Source of the DNA: Psychrobacillus psychrodurans
Lineage (GTDB): Bacteria; Bacillota; Bacilli; Bacillales_A; Planococcaceae
Length of the DNA stretch: 64,000 nucleotides
Assembly (NCBI RefSeq): GCF_027563345.1
Contig: NZ_JAMKBK010000004.1
Direction: 5' to 3' (one strand)
In this document: positions 34,668 through 43,508 of the stretch, piece by piece
Layout: every line of letters begins with the position of its first letter
Position numbering within the stretch: the stretch's first letter is position 1
Notes under the pieces: model-generated
The model's database searches: none
Told to the model about the DNA's origin: nothing
What the model saw: only the letters and a program-made list of their open reading frames with translations
Made by a program: the position numbers and the translations under genes

Positions 34668-35314
34668 AGAACTATAAAGCCCTACTTTTTGATTTAGATG
34701 GAACATTATTAGATACGAACGAACTAATTATTGAATCTTTTTTACATGTTTTAGGCGAAACATTTCCGGGGAAATATAGTCGGGAGACTGTCCTACCGTT
34801 TTTAGGACCCCCATTATTTGAAACATTTGATGCGATAGACCCAACTTTAACGGAGACTTTAACTGCTTCCTATCGTAAATGGAATCTGGAACGCCATGAC
34901 CAAATGGTAGCTCCATTTGATGGAGTCGTAGAAACATTACGACAACTAAAAAAGGATGGCTATAAACTGGCAATTGTTTCTACTAAAAGACGGGAAATGA
35001 TCGATAGAGGTCTAAAAATAATGGAATGTGAAACATTATTTGATACAATTGTTGGCTTTGACGATGTTACATATACAAAGCCTAATCCTGAGCCTATTCA
35101 AATAGCATTACAAAGAATTGGAGCTAATAAGGAAGATGCGCTTATGATTGGCGACAATTTTCATGATATCGTAGGTGGGCAAAGAGCTGGAGTTGATACA
35201 GCTGCTGTAGCTTGGTCCATCAAAGGAGAAGCATTCTTGTCTACTTATAATCCTACTTATATGCTACATCAAATGAGTGACTTACTTGATATAGCAAAAG
35301 GGCAGTGTGTATGA
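34664..35314 (+). CDS. ppaX: Pyrophosphatase PpaX
   Basis: PpaX hydrolyses the pyrophosphate released when HprK dephosphorylates P-Ser-HPr, pulling that reaction forward. The 216-residue HAD enzyme shows DLDGTLLDT (nucleophile D9), VSTKRR (motif II) and IGDNFHDIVGG (motif IV), with the KPNPEP loop. Length equals B. subtilis PpaX. The GTG start overlaps the yvoD stop by four bases. Confidence 0.94.
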   Translation: MKNYKALLFDLDGTLLDTNELIIESFLHVLGETFPGKYSRETVLPFLGPPLFETFDAIDPTLTETLTASYRKWNLERHDQMVAPFDGVVETLRQLKKDGYKLAIVSTKRREMIDRGLKIMECETLFDTIVGFDDVTYTKPNPEPIQIALQRIGANKEDALMIGDNFHDIVGGQRAGVDTAAVAWSIKGEAFLSTYNPTYMLHQMSDLLDIAKGQCV

Positions 35315-35820
35315 GGAGAACAGAACGATATCCTGTAAAAGGGGCAAACTCGCTTTGGCATGTGTATGATACTGTTCCATTTTGGAAAGTTATGAGGAAC
35401 TTTATCTTTATTCAAGCCGCTAGATATTCACCTTTTTTAAGCTGGAAAAATTTTTTCTATCGTGTTTTTCTGAAAATGGAAGTTGGCAAAGAAACGTCTT
35501 TTGCCTTAATGGTAATGGTAGATGTAATGTTCCCAGAGCGTATTAAAGTAGGTGACAATTCCATTATTGGGTACAATACGACGATTCTTGCACATGAATA
35601 TTTGATCGATGAGTATCGTATTGGAGATGTCATTATCGGTAATCGAGTACTGATAGGGGCAAATACGACAATTTTGCCAGGTATTACGATTGGGAATGAT
35701 GCCATTGTTTCTGCAGCAACACTCGTCAATGCAGACGTTCCAGAAGGATGCTTTGTTGGAGGAAATCCAATGCGTATTATTTATACGAAGGAACAAATGC
35801 TAGAACGAAATAAAAAATAA
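35311..35820 (+). CDS. yvoF: Hexapeptide-repeat acyltransferase YvoF
   Basis: A 169-residue left-handed beta-helix (LbH) acyltransferase. Hexapeptide turns run from KVGDNSIIGYNTTI to ITIGNDAIVSAATLV, with the acetyl-CoA histidine region ILAHEYLIDEYRIG. An N-terminal amphipathic stretch (about 20-50) may touch the membrane. Substrate unknown; the place after ppaX is conserved. I start at ATG 35311, which overlaps the ppaX stop as ATGA; GTG 35305 is the alternative. Confidence 0.87.
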   Translation: MRRTERYPVKGANSLWHVYDTVPFWKVMRNFIFIQAARYSPFLSWKNFFYRVFLKMEVGKETSFALMVMVDVMFPERIKVGDNSIIGYNTTILAHEYLIDEYRIGDVIIGNRVLIGANTTILPGITIGNDAIVSAATLVNADVPEGCFVGGNPMRIIYTKEQMLERNKK

Positions 35821-35822
35821 TG

Positions 35823-35868
35823 AAAAGCTATTCTACTTAGTGTTGAACTAAGAAGGATAGCTTTTTTT
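35823..35868 (+). terminator. Terminator of the hprK-yvoF operon
   Basis: Stem AAAAGCTATTCTACTTAGT with ACTAAGAAGGATAGCTTTT, then Ts. Confidence 0.85.
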
Positions 35869-35917
35869 GATGAAATAAAATCGTCAACCAGAAAAGTAGT
35901 CAATAGCGGGGGGGAAC

Positions 35918-36603
35918 TTGCGATTTGAGACATCGACCTTGCGATTCGGAGTGACTATCTTGCGATTCAGATAATCTCGGTAGAGAACTTGCGATTATCA
36001 CGGTTCATATTGTGATTAGCGGAGTTGAACTTGCGATTTGAGACATCGAATTTGCGGTTTGGAGCGACTATCTTGCGATTCAGAAATTCGCATTAGGGAT
36101 CTTGCGATTAGCACGGTTTATATTGCGATTAGCAGAGTTGAACTTGCGATTTGAGACATCGAACTTGCGGTTTGGAGAGACTATCTTGCGATTTAGAAAA
36201 TCCCGGTAGAGACCTTGCGATTATCACGGTTCATCTTGCGATTAGCAGAGTTAACCTTGCGATTTGAGACATCGACCTTGCGATTCGGAGAGACTATCTT
36301 GCGATTCAAAAAATCCCAGTAGAGACCTTGCGATTATCACGATTCATATTGCGATTAGCAGAGTTGAACTTGCGATTCGGAACGACCATCTTGCGATTCA
36401 GAAAATCTCGATAGAGACCTTGCGATTAGCAGAGTTGAACTTGCGATTTGAAACATCGACCTTGCGATTTGAGACATCGAACTTGCGGTTTGGAGAGATT
36501 ATCTTGCGATTTAGAAAATCCTAGTAGAGACTTTGCGATTAGCAGAGTTGAACTTGCGATTTGAGACATCGACCTTGCGATTCGGAGCAACCATCTTGCG
36601 ATT
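35918..36603 (+). repeat. 21-bp-phased octamer array A2 (TTGCGATT x31) with 113-bp higher-order unit
   Basis: Thirty-one copies of TTGCGATT (a few TTGCGGTT or TTGTGATT) follow each other at 21 bp, except that one unit class is 29 bp. Units fall in five types that cycle A (TTGAGACATCGAC), B (CGGAGAGACTAT), C (CAGAAAATCCCGGTAGAGAC, 29 bp), D (ATCACGGTTCAT), E (AGCAGAGTTGAA), giving 21+21+29+21+21 = 113 bp. Four full cycles (35918, 36031, 36144, 36257) are followed by shorter ones lacking A or D. 113 is not a multiple of three and stops are frequent, so it is not coding. It lies between the yvoF terminator and the hisZ promoter. Confidence 0.95.
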
Positions 36604-36632
36604 CAAAAATCTCCAAGGTGTTAAAGGGCATG

Positions 36633-36661
36633 TTGACGAAAAGGTGAAAATAGTATAAAAT
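36633..36661 (+). promoter_or_regulatory. Likely promoter of the his operon
   Basis: TTGACG (36633-36638), 17 nt, TAAAAT (36656-36661); an overlapping TATAAA sits two bases earlier. It is about 60 bp before hisZ. I see no T-box or other leader structure in this short leader. Confidence 0.5.
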
Positions 36662-36719
36662 TCAATTAATTCATCTTATTAGTTCTCTAGTGTGTTAAAG
36701 TAATTTAAGGGGTGTTCAA

Positions 36720-37898
36720 ATGAGCAAAATTCAAATGTTCGAGAAGCCACTTGGAATGAGAGATTCATTTCCTGAAGTAAACGAACAAAAAGAATCTATA
36801 CGATCGATTGCAAGGGATTTTATACGTACAAAAGGGTATGACTTTATAAAAACGCCTTCCGTGGAGTATTTTGAAACAATCGGAAAGGCTTCTGCTATTG
36901 ATGAGTCTTCTTTGTTTAAATTAGTAGACAATCAAGGCGAGATGCTTGTATTGCGTCCTGATATGACGACTCCGATTGCTAGAATAGCAGCTTCTAAGTT
37001 ATTAAAGGAAAAAAATCCGTTACGATTAGCGTACTATGCAGATGTATTTCGTGCACAACAACGAGAAGGTGGGAGACCGGCAGAGTTTGAGCAGCTAGGA
37101 CTTGAACTTGTTGGGGATTTTAGCCCATACGCAGATAGTGAAATAATATATACTGCGATAGAACTATTGAAGGCTTTAGGGGTAGAAAGCTTCCAAATTA
37201 CAATTGGACATGCTGAAATCCTAACTGCTTTCTTAACAAACAACACAGATAATACGAAACAGGTAGAAATGCTAAGACAATTATTAGTAGAGAAAAATTT
37301 AGTAGGTTTCTCACAAAAGTTAGAAAGCATGAACTTATTAGAAGAACAAAAAGAACGTCTTATGAAAATAATAGATTATACAATAGAGTCTAATACATTT
37401 ACGGATTTCCGACAGTTCCTTAATGACGACCAACAATACCTAATTGATCAGGTGGAAGAACTTCAAAATTTATTAGAATTCCAATTGAATGACTTTTCGA
37501 TTGTATCGTTCGATTTTTCATTAGCGAGTCATATGAGCTATTACACTGGTATGCTGTTTGAAATTCACGCTGCAGGAAGTGGATTCTCCATTGGGAATGG
37601 TGGACGATACGATGAGCTATTTAAAAAATTCGATGAAAAAGTTGGTGCTACTGGATTTGGAATTAGAGTAGATAGATTATTGGAGGTATTACCGAAACAA
37701 ATAATAAAGGAAAAACATACACTTCTTTTATTTGATAAAGGGTCCTTTTCTAAAGCGAATGTATTAGCGGAAGCTAGAAGGAATGCATCGGAATACGTGA
37801 CATTGCAATACATAGAAAGTGTAAATGATCTAGAAGCGTTTAAACAAATATTCGATGAAGTGGTTATCGTGTCCGAAGGTGGTTCTTTACGTGAATGA
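36720..37898 (+). CDS. hisZ: ATP phosphoribosyltransferase regulatory subunit HisZ
   Basis: A 392-residue histidyl-tRNA-synthetase-like protein without the tRNA-binding domain. It pairs with the short form of HisG to make the active, histidine-inhibited first enzyme of histidine synthesis. Class II core motifs are visible: RDSFPEVNEQ, LRPDMTTPIARI (motif 2 region), and GNGGRYDELFKKF (motif 3 region). RBS AAGGGGTG. Its end overlaps hisG. Confidence 0.95.
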   Translation: MSKIQMFEKPLGMRDSFPEVNEQKESIRSIARDFIRTKGYDFIKTPSVEYFETIGKASAIDESSLFKLVDNQGEMLVLRPDMTTPIARIAASKLLKEKNPLRLAYYADVFRAQQREGGRPAEFEQLGLELVGDFSPYADSEIIYTAIELLKALGVESFQITIGHAEILTAFLTNNTDNTKQVEMLRQLLVEKNLVGFSQKLESMNLLEEQKERLMKIIDYTIESNTFTDFRQFLNDDQQYLIDQVEELQNLLEFQLNDFSIVSFDFSLASHMSYYTGMLFEIHAAGSGFSIGNGGRYDELFKKFDEKVGATGFGIRVDRLLEVLPKQIIKEKHTLLLFDKGSFSKANVLAEARRNASEYVTLQYIESVNDLEAFKQIFDEVVIVSEGGSLRE

Positions 37899-38520
37899 GT
37901 TAACAATTGCAATGCCAAAAGGTCGTATTTTTGAAGAAGCATATAAATTATTTGTGCAAGCGGGATTTAACTTGCCTGCAGAGATTAGTGATTCGAGAAA
38001 GTTAATCGTTGAGGCTCCAGATGAACGCATTCAATTCATATTGGCAAAACCGATGGATGTTCCTGTATATGTGGAACATGGTGTAGCGGACATCGGTATT
38101 GCGGGAAAGGATGTTTTATTGGAGCAGCACCGCGATGTCCATGAGTTATTGGATTTACATATTAGTAATTGTTATATAGCAACTGCTGGCATTCCGAACA
38201 CGAAAATGAATGAGATTGCTCCGCGTGTTGCAACAAAGTATCCAAGAATTGCTACAAACTTCTACAAGGAAAAAGGAGAGCAAGTGGAAATCATTGAGTT
38301 GAATGGCTCAATTGAACTCGCACCAATGATTGGTCTTGCGGATCGTATTGTAGATATTGTTTCCACTGGACAGACACTTAAGGAAAATGGCTTAGTTGAA
38401 TATGAAAAGATTGTTTCTATCTCATCTCGATTGATCGTCAATCCTGTAAGCTATCGAGTGAAAAGTGAGCGAATCAATATTTTCGTTGCACAATTAAAAA
38501 ATGAATTGAACAAAAGGTAG
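37891..38520 (+). CDS. hisG: ATP phosphoribosyltransferase, short form
   Basis: HisG joins ATP and PRPP to phosphoribosyl-ATP. The 209-residue short form lacks the regulatory C-domain and needs HisZ. The N-terminus LTIAMPKGRIFEEA, the GIAGKDVL loop and the PRPP site DRIVDIVSTGQTL are present. I place the start at GTG 37891, eight bases inside hisZ, behind GAAGGTGG; an upstream in-frame ATG at 37855 would add twelve residues not found at the usual N-terminus. Confidence 0.93.
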   Translation: MNELTIAMPKGRIFEEAYKLFVQAGFNLPAEISDSRKLIVEAPDERIQFILAKPMDVPVYVEHGVADIGIAGKDVLLEQHRDVHELLDLHISNCYIATAGIPNTKMNEIAPRVATKYPRIATNFYKEKGEQVEIIELNGSIELAPMIGLADRIVDIVSTGQTLKENGLVEYEKIVSISSRLIVNPVSYRVKSERINIFVAQLKNELNKR

Positions 38521-38528
38521 GGAATCCT

Positions 38529-39812
38529 ATGAAAATAGAAAAGCTTACAGATACAATTTCATTACTGCGTTCCGTTGAACAACCAGATCCAGATTATTTA
38601 ATTACTGTTCGTGAGGTAATTGCGGATGTACGCCAGAACGGAGATGAAGCCCTTCTTCGTTACACGGAAAAATGGGATGGTGCCAAACTGGAGTCACTTA
38701 AAGTATCCAAAGAAGAAGTGGATGAAGCATACGCTAAGTTTGATAAACAATTGATAGGAGATTTAGAAGAGGCTGCAGCTAATATTAGAGCATTTCATAC
38801 AGAGCAGGCTCGCAGTCAAATAGACTTTCCATTAGCTAAAAACTCATATATTCAATATAAAATTTCACCACTAGATGCGGTAGGTTTATATGTGCCGGGT
38901 GGAACAGCGGCTTATCCCTCTTCAGTATTAATGAACGCTATTCCTGCAATTGTAGCTGGGGTAGAAAGAGTGGTCATAGTATCACCACCAAATATGGAAG
39001 GGAATCTACCTGATTCTGTATTAGTAGCAGCACGTATTGCTGGCATTACAGAAATATATAAGGTTGGTGGTGCACAAGCAATTGCGGCTCTTGCCTACGG
39101 TACTGAAACAATTATAGCGGTAGATAAAATAACAGGACCAGGTAATAGTTTTGTAGCACTTGCCAAAAGAGAAGTATTTGGCAGGGTAGCAATCGATATG
39201 ATAGCGGGTCCTAGTGAAATAGCGATTATTGCAGATGATACAGCCTATGCGGATGAACTAGCGGCTGACCTTCTTGCTCAAGCTGAGCATGATCGATTTG
39301 CAAGTTCCGTATTAATCACAACGAGTACATCCCTTGCAGAGCAAGTGTCAATAGAAGTAGAAAAACAATTAAAGCTTCTTCCTAGAGAAGATATTGCTCG
39401 CAGTTCGATCGAAAACTTTGGGTGTATTTATATCGCTGAATCCATGGAACAAGCGGTAGCTGCAGTGAATGAACTAGCACCGGAACATTTGGAAATTATT
39501 ACAGAGAAACCCGAAGAACTAAGTAAAAAGATTAAGCATGCAGGAGCTATTTTCATTGGGAGATTCAGTAGTGAACCAGTAGGAGATTACTTTGCTGGTA
39601 CGAATCATGTACTACCGACAAATAGCACGGCAAGATTTTCAAGTGGGTTATGTGTGGATGATTTCGTGAAGAAAACAAGTGTTGTGTTCTATTCCAAAGA
39701 AATGTGGGAGGAGCAATATCCTAAAATTGCCCGCTTAGCTAGACTAGAGCACTTAGAAGGACATGCTAGGTCTGTAGAGTCGAGGAGCTGGAAAAAGGAG
39801 GATTCAAAATGA
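38529..39812 (+). CDS. hisD: Histidinol dehydrogenase
   Basis: HisD oxidises L-histidinol to L-histidine in two NAD-dependent steps. It has 427 residues, the normal length. Visible are VGLYVPGGTAAYPS, VGGAQAIAALAYGT, the signature IDMIAGPSEI, zinc-site AEHDRFAS, and NELAPEHLEI. It is 8 bp after hisG and overlaps hisB by four bases (ATGA). Confidence 0.96.
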   Translation: MKIEKLTDTISLLRSVEQPDPDYLITVREVIADVRQNGDEALLRYTEKWDGAKLESLKVSKEEVDEAYAKFDKQLIGDLEEAAANIRAFHTEQARSQIDFPLAKNSYIQYKISPLDAVGLYVPGGTAAYPSSVLMNAIPAIVAGVERVVIVSPPNMEGNLPDSVLVAARIAGITEIYKVGGAQAIAALAYGTETIIAVDKITGPGNSFVALAKREVFGRVAIDMIAGPSEIAIIADDTAYADELAADLLAQAEHDRFASSVLITTSTSLAEQVSIEVEKQLKLLPREDIARSSIENFGCIYIAESMEQAVAAVNELAPEHLEIITEKPEELSKKIKHAGAIFIGRFSSEPVGDYFAGTNHVLPTNSTARFSSGLCVDDFVKKTSVVFYSKEMWEEQYPKIARLARLEHLEGHARSVESRSWKKEDSK

Positions 39813-40405
39813 CAATTAAGAGAGCAGCGAAAATAGAAAGAATGACGAATGAAACAAAAGTATGGATTGAAATAGACTTAGATGGTGAAGGAAAAGCGGA
39901 AATAGATACAGGTGTCCCTTTTATGGATCATATGCTGGACTTATTTACTAAGCATGGTTTATTTGATGCTTCTATTAAAGCTAAGGGAGATACATATATC
40001 GATGATCACCATACGACTGAAGACATCGGAATTGTTCTAGGGCAAGCAGTGAAACAAGCATTAGGAGATAAAATAGGTATTAAACGCTACGGAAATGCTT
40101 TTGTACCAATGGATGATGCACTAGCGCAAGTAGTAATAGATATTTCAAATCGTCCGCATTTAGAGTTCCGTGCACAATTCCCAACTCAAAAAGTTGGTAG
40201 TTTTGATACTGAGCTTGTACATGAGTTCCTCTGGAAATTTGCATTGGAAGCACGTATGAATGTCCATGTCATCGTTCATTATGGAGCAAACACACATCAT
40301 ATGATCGAAGCGATCTTCAAAGCGTTAGCTCGAGCGATTGATGAAGCTATTACAAAAGACGATCGAGTGAAGGGCGTTCCTTCTACAAAAGGTCTACTTA
40401 CATAA
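39809..40405 (+). CDS. hisB: Imidazoleglycerol-phosphate dehydratase
   Basis: HisB removes water from imidazoleglycerol phosphate to give imidazole-acetol phosphate. The 198-residue monofunctional form has the two manganese-binding motifs DDHHTTEDIGI and VHYGANTHHMIEA, plus FMDHMLDLFTKHG. In B. subtilis-type operons hisH follows here; instead hisA begins 15 bp later. Confidence 0.96.
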   Translation: MTIKRAAKIERMTNETKVWIEIDLDGEGKAEIDTGVPFMDHMLDLFTKHGLFDASIKAKGDTYIDDHHTTEDIGIVLGQAVKQALGDKIGIKRYGNAFVPMDDALAQVVIDISNRPHLEFRAQFPTQKVGSFDTELVHEFLWKFALEARMNVHVIVHYGANTHHMIEAIFKALARAIDEAITKDDRVKGVPSTKGLLT

Positions 40406-40420
40406 GAAGGAGAGAATAAT

Positions 40421-41161
40421 ATGACGTCCATTCAAGTTTACCCAGCAATCGATATGAAAGGTGGGAAATGCGTCCGCCTGTATCAAGGGGATTATGAGCA
40501 AGAAACCGTTTATGGCGATTCTCCATTCGAGATGGCTAAAAAATTTGCGGATGAAGGGGCAACTTGGATACATCTAGTAGATTTAGACGGTGCAAAAGAC
40601 GGTGAGAAAATCCATGCTGATGAAGTTATTCGTATCGCCAAGGAGCTGCCAGTTAATGTGCAAATTGGTGGAGGAATTCGTACGAAGGATGATGTTCAAT
40701 TTTATTTGAATAACGATGTAAATCGTGTAATTATAGGAAGTCTTGCTATTTCACAACCAGAATTAGTAGTGGGGTTAATAGAAGAATTCGGCGGTGATAG
40801 AATTGTCATCGGACTTGATGCAAAGGATGGAATGGTGGCTACACATGGATGGCTAGAAACCTCCACACAATCTGCCGTCGAAGTAGGACAGTATTTTGCT
40901 TCCAAAGGTGCTAAGCACGTAATTTTTACGGACATTGCAACAGATGGAACGCTTCAAGGTCCAAACTTAGTGGCAAATAAAGATCTAGCAGAAGAAACTG
41001 GACTATCTGTTATTGTATCGGGTGGAATAAGTTCCTTAGATGATATTACAGCAGTAGCTAAATTAGCGCAAACGACGACTGTTGCTGGTGTTATTACGGG
41101 TAAAGCATTGTACAATGAACGATTTACTCTAACTGAAGCTCTACAAGAAGCGGCCAAATAA
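40421..41161 (+). CDS. hisA: ProFAR isomerase HisA
   Basis: HisA isomerises ProFAR to PRFAR. A 246-residue (beta/alpha)8 barrel: catalytic Asp in YPAIDMKGGKCVRLYQGDY (D11), second Asp in IFTDIATDGTLQGPN, phosphate loops IGGGIR and IVSGGISSLDD. The length and the LYQGDY start separate it from HisF, which would begin with the xRIIPCLD motif. Its product PRFAR is the substrate of HisHF, whose genes are not in this operon. Confidence 0.95.
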   Translation: MTSIQVYPAIDMKGGKCVRLYQGDYEQETVYGDSPFEMAKKFADEGATWIHLVDLDGAKDGEKIHADEVIRIAKELPVNVQIGGGIRTKDDVQFYLNNDVNRVIIGSLAISQPELVVGLIEEFGGDRIVIGLDAKDGMVATHGWLETSTQSAVEVGQYFASKGAKHVIFTDIATDGTLQGPNLVANKDLAEETGLSVIVSGGISSLDDITAVAKLAQTTTVAGVITGKALYNERFTLTEALQEAAK

Positions 41162-41208
41162 GTACACATGCATTCGTATACTTCGAATGAAAGAGGAGTA
41201 GAACAATT

Positions 41209-41835
41209 ATGACTAATTTAACTTATGATGAAAAAGGCTTAATACCTGTAATCGTACAGCATGCCATTACAAGAGAAGTGTTAACACTTGCTTACATGAA
41301 CGAGGTAGCCTATGCAAAAACAGTCGAAACTGGAGAAACTTGGTTTTTTAGCCGTAGTAGACAACAACTTTGGCATAAAGGGGAAACCTCTGGGAATACT
41401 CAAAAGGTAGTTTCTATTAAGTCAGATTGCGATTCGGATGCATTAGTAGTAGAGGTACTACCAACAGGTCCAGCATGCCATACTGGAGAAGATACATGTT
41501 TTCATAATACATTAGAAAAACTGGATGACATCGTAGGATATAATACAATAACAAATCTCATCAATACTATAGAAGAAAGACAGCAGTCTATGCCAGAAGG
41601 TGCATATACGACGTACCTGTTTGAGAAAGGTGTAGATAAAATTTGTAAGAAAGTTGGAGAAGAAGCATCCGAAGTTATCATCGCTTCCAAAAATAATGAT
41701 GGGGAAGAGTTGAAATGGGAAGCAGCAGATCTTCTTTATCATCTGTTAGTTCTTCTACAAAACCAACAAGTAAGCTTCTATGATCTACTGCAAGTACTGC
41801 AAAAAAGACATGATGCCAAAGCAGATAAAAAGTAA
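41209..41835 (+). CDS. hisI: Bifunctional phosphoribosyl-AMP cyclohydrolase / phosphoribosyl-ATP pyrophosphatase
   Basis: A fused HisI-HisE enzyme of 208 residues carrying out steps 2 and 3 of the pathway. The HisI half (1-105) has SRSRQQLWHKGETSGN and the zinc Cys/Asp cluster DCDSDALVV, GPACHTGEDTCF. The HisE half (110-208) has KVGEEASEVIIASKN and WEAADLLYHLLVLL. Usually hisF sits directly before it; here 47 bp with only an RBS (AGAGGAG) separates it from hisA. Last his gene. Confidence 0.95.
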   Translation: MTNLTYDEKGLIPVIVQHAITREVLTLAYMNEVAYAKTVETGETWFFSRSRQQLWHKGETSGNTQKVVSIKSDCDSDALVVEVLPTGPACHTGEDTCFHNTLEKLDDIVGYNTITNLINTIEERQQSMPEGAYTTYLFEKGVDKICKKVGEEASEVIIASKNNDGEELKWEAADLLYHLLVLLQNQQVSFYDLLQVLQKRHDAKADKK

Positions 41836-41845
41836 ATATATGTGG

Positions 41846-41851
41846 TATACT
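41846..41851 (+). promoter_or_regulatory. Extended -10 element ahead of yvcD
   Basis: TGGTATACT is an extended -10 with no clear -35. If active, transcription begins near 41857, directly before the hairpin at 41864, which would then be a leader terminator of yvcD rather than only the his operon terminator. Confidence 0.35.
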
Positions 41852-41863
41852 GAAGGATATACT

Positions 41864-41900
41864 AATAAGGGACGTTTTTTTAAACGTTCCTTATTATTTT
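41864..41900 (+). terminator. Terminator of the his operon (or yvcD leader attenuator)
   Basis: Stem AATAAGGGACGTTT/AAACGTTCCTTATT, then ATTTTT; 14 bp before the yvcD start. Confidence 0.8.
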
Positions 41901-41913
41901 TCGGAGGATTATA

Positions 41914-43440
41914 TTGAATAAAAAAAGTAAAAAAGTTCTTAGAGAAAATATAATTTCGTTTTTACCTACGGGTGAATACTACTATAAAAAAGCTTTAGAT
42001 GAACTACAAAAAGAACAATATGAAAAAGCACATAAATATTTAAAACGAGCAGCAGAACTAAGTCCAAATGATCCCATGATATTACTACAGTATGCGATAT
42101 TACAAATGGAAATAGATAATTTTGAACTAGCGCATGAGCTTTTGAGAAGTGCCCATGCAATTGACCATAACGAATCAGAAATTGTATTCTTTTTGGCGGA
42201 GGTAAATGCCCATCTAGGCAATTTTGTTGAAGCGAACAAATTCGCCCAAATGTATTTGGAGATGGATATCCAAGGGGAATACACGGAAGAAGCAATGGAG
42301 ATTGTAGACTTCACGGAGCAAGAGGATGTGGTATCACTTCAGGTAGATACGCCATCTGGTGAAGCGCTGTTTTTACAAGAAAAATCGAGACGATTGATGG
42401 AGCAAGGTAAGTTTGCTGAGGCGGTAGAATTATTAGAATCCATCGTAGTGGACCATCCAGATTTTTGGGCAGCATTCAATAATTTGGCACTTGCTTATTT
42501 TTATATTGGCGAAGAAGAACAGGCAAAGGCTTTGCTACATGATGTACTCAATGAAAATAGAGGAAATATCCACGCACTATGCAATTTAGCTGTGATTCAT
42601 TACTATGAAAAAAATGAAGAAGAGCTGGAAGAAATCGTAGGATTACTAACCAAGATAAACCCTTATTTTGTTGAACATCGCTATAAGTTAGGTGCGACAT
42701 TTGCGTTAATAGGCAAATATGAACAAGCATTTAAGTGGCTTAGAAGTTTACAACGAAAAGGTTTTGAAGGTGATCCAGGATTTTATTTTTGGCTTTCCCA
42801 TTCGGCTTATTTTTCTGGGCATGAAGAGATAGCTAAAAATGCTTGGAAAGCACTATTGAAGCTAGATCCGGAAAAAGCTGGATTTGAACCGTGGCTACCA
42901 GTAAAAAGTGAATCTGATGAAGCTGCTTCTAAAATTCAAAAGGAATATATTTTAGAAAAGATAGAGCATAAGCATGTGAGTGAACGTATTTATGGATTTT
43001 ACTTATTAGGAAAGTCTAAGCATCGTCAAGAAATTATTTCCCATCCTAAATGGATTGTTGTAGATGATCTAACAACGATGGAGAAACTATTCCTTGCTAA
43101 TTCTTTAGGACATGATTTTGATGAAAAGTCTCCTGCAGAGAAAGCTTTTTTACGTGTTATTGCAGCAACAGACCTATTGTATGATAAATATAAGCCTTTA
43201 GAGCATGAAGATACATTTCTATTTCAAATGTGGTTTGTTCTAGTAGAACGTGGCTTAGAGAAAGCCTATGGATTCAAAAATCCACGTGCATTAGCAGCAG
43301 CAACGGAGTATATGTTTGAATCATCTCGATCTAAAAATGTAACCAAAAAATATTATGCAGAGCAATATGGCATCACAACAAATACACTGACTAAATATAT
43401 TAACGAACTTATGCAATTTTTGCCCCTTTTCGACTCCTAA
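41914..43440 (+). CDS. yvcD: Tetratricopeptide-repeat protein YvcD
   Basis: A 508-residue cytoplasmic protein. TPR units run through about residues 20-150 and 170-320 (for example YYYKKALDELQKEQYEKAHKYL, FWAAFNNLALAYFYIGEEEQA), giving a protein-binding superhelix. The C-terminal 180 residues have no recognised domain but end in an HTH-like YYAEQYGITTNTLTKYINEL. Position between hisI and trxB matches B. subtilis yvcD. Role unknown. Start TTG 41914 behind CGGAGGA. Confidence 0.88.
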   Translation: MNKKSKKVLRENIISFLPTGEYYYKKALDELQKEQYEKAHKYLKRAAELSPNDPMILLQYAILQMEIDNFELAHELLRSAHAIDHNESEIVFFLAEVNAHLGNFVEANKFAQMYLEMDIQGEYTEEAMEIVDFTEQEDVVSLQVDTPSGEALFLQEKSRRLMEQGKFAEAVELLESIVVDHPDFWAAFNNLALAYFYIGEEEQAKALLHDVLNENRGNIHALCNLAVIHYYEKNEEELEEIVGLLTKINPYFVEHRYKLGATFALIGKYEQAFKWLRSLQRKGFEGDPGFYFWLSHSAYFSGHEEIAKNAWKALLKLDPEKAGFEPWLPVKSESDEAASKIQKEYILEKIEHKHVSERIYGFYLLGKSKHRQEIISHPKWIVVDDLTTMEKLFLANSLGHDFDEKSPAEKAFLRVIAATDLLYDKYKPLEHEDTFLFQMWFVLVERGLEKAYGFKNPRALAAATEYMFESSRSKNVTKKYYAEQYGITTNTLTKYINELMQFLPLFDS

Positions 43441-43508
43441 GCAAAATAGTTGAAGCGTATGAAAAAATCCTATAGATTGAAGATAGTAGCAATGTAGGAG
43501 GAATCTAA

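Noticed and set aside
36264..36524. An 86-codon open frame inside the octamer array
   Set aside because: It is produced by the repeats; the 113-bp period changes reading frame, there is no ribosome binding site and no sensible protein.
35918..36603. Could the octamer array be a CRISPR?
   Set aside because: The constant part is only 8 bp with 13-bp gaps, the gaps themselves recur in a cycle, and there are no cas genes nearby.
36620..36719. T-box or histidine leader upstream of hisZ
   Set aside because: No T-box sequence, specifier stem or terminator in the 100-bp leader.
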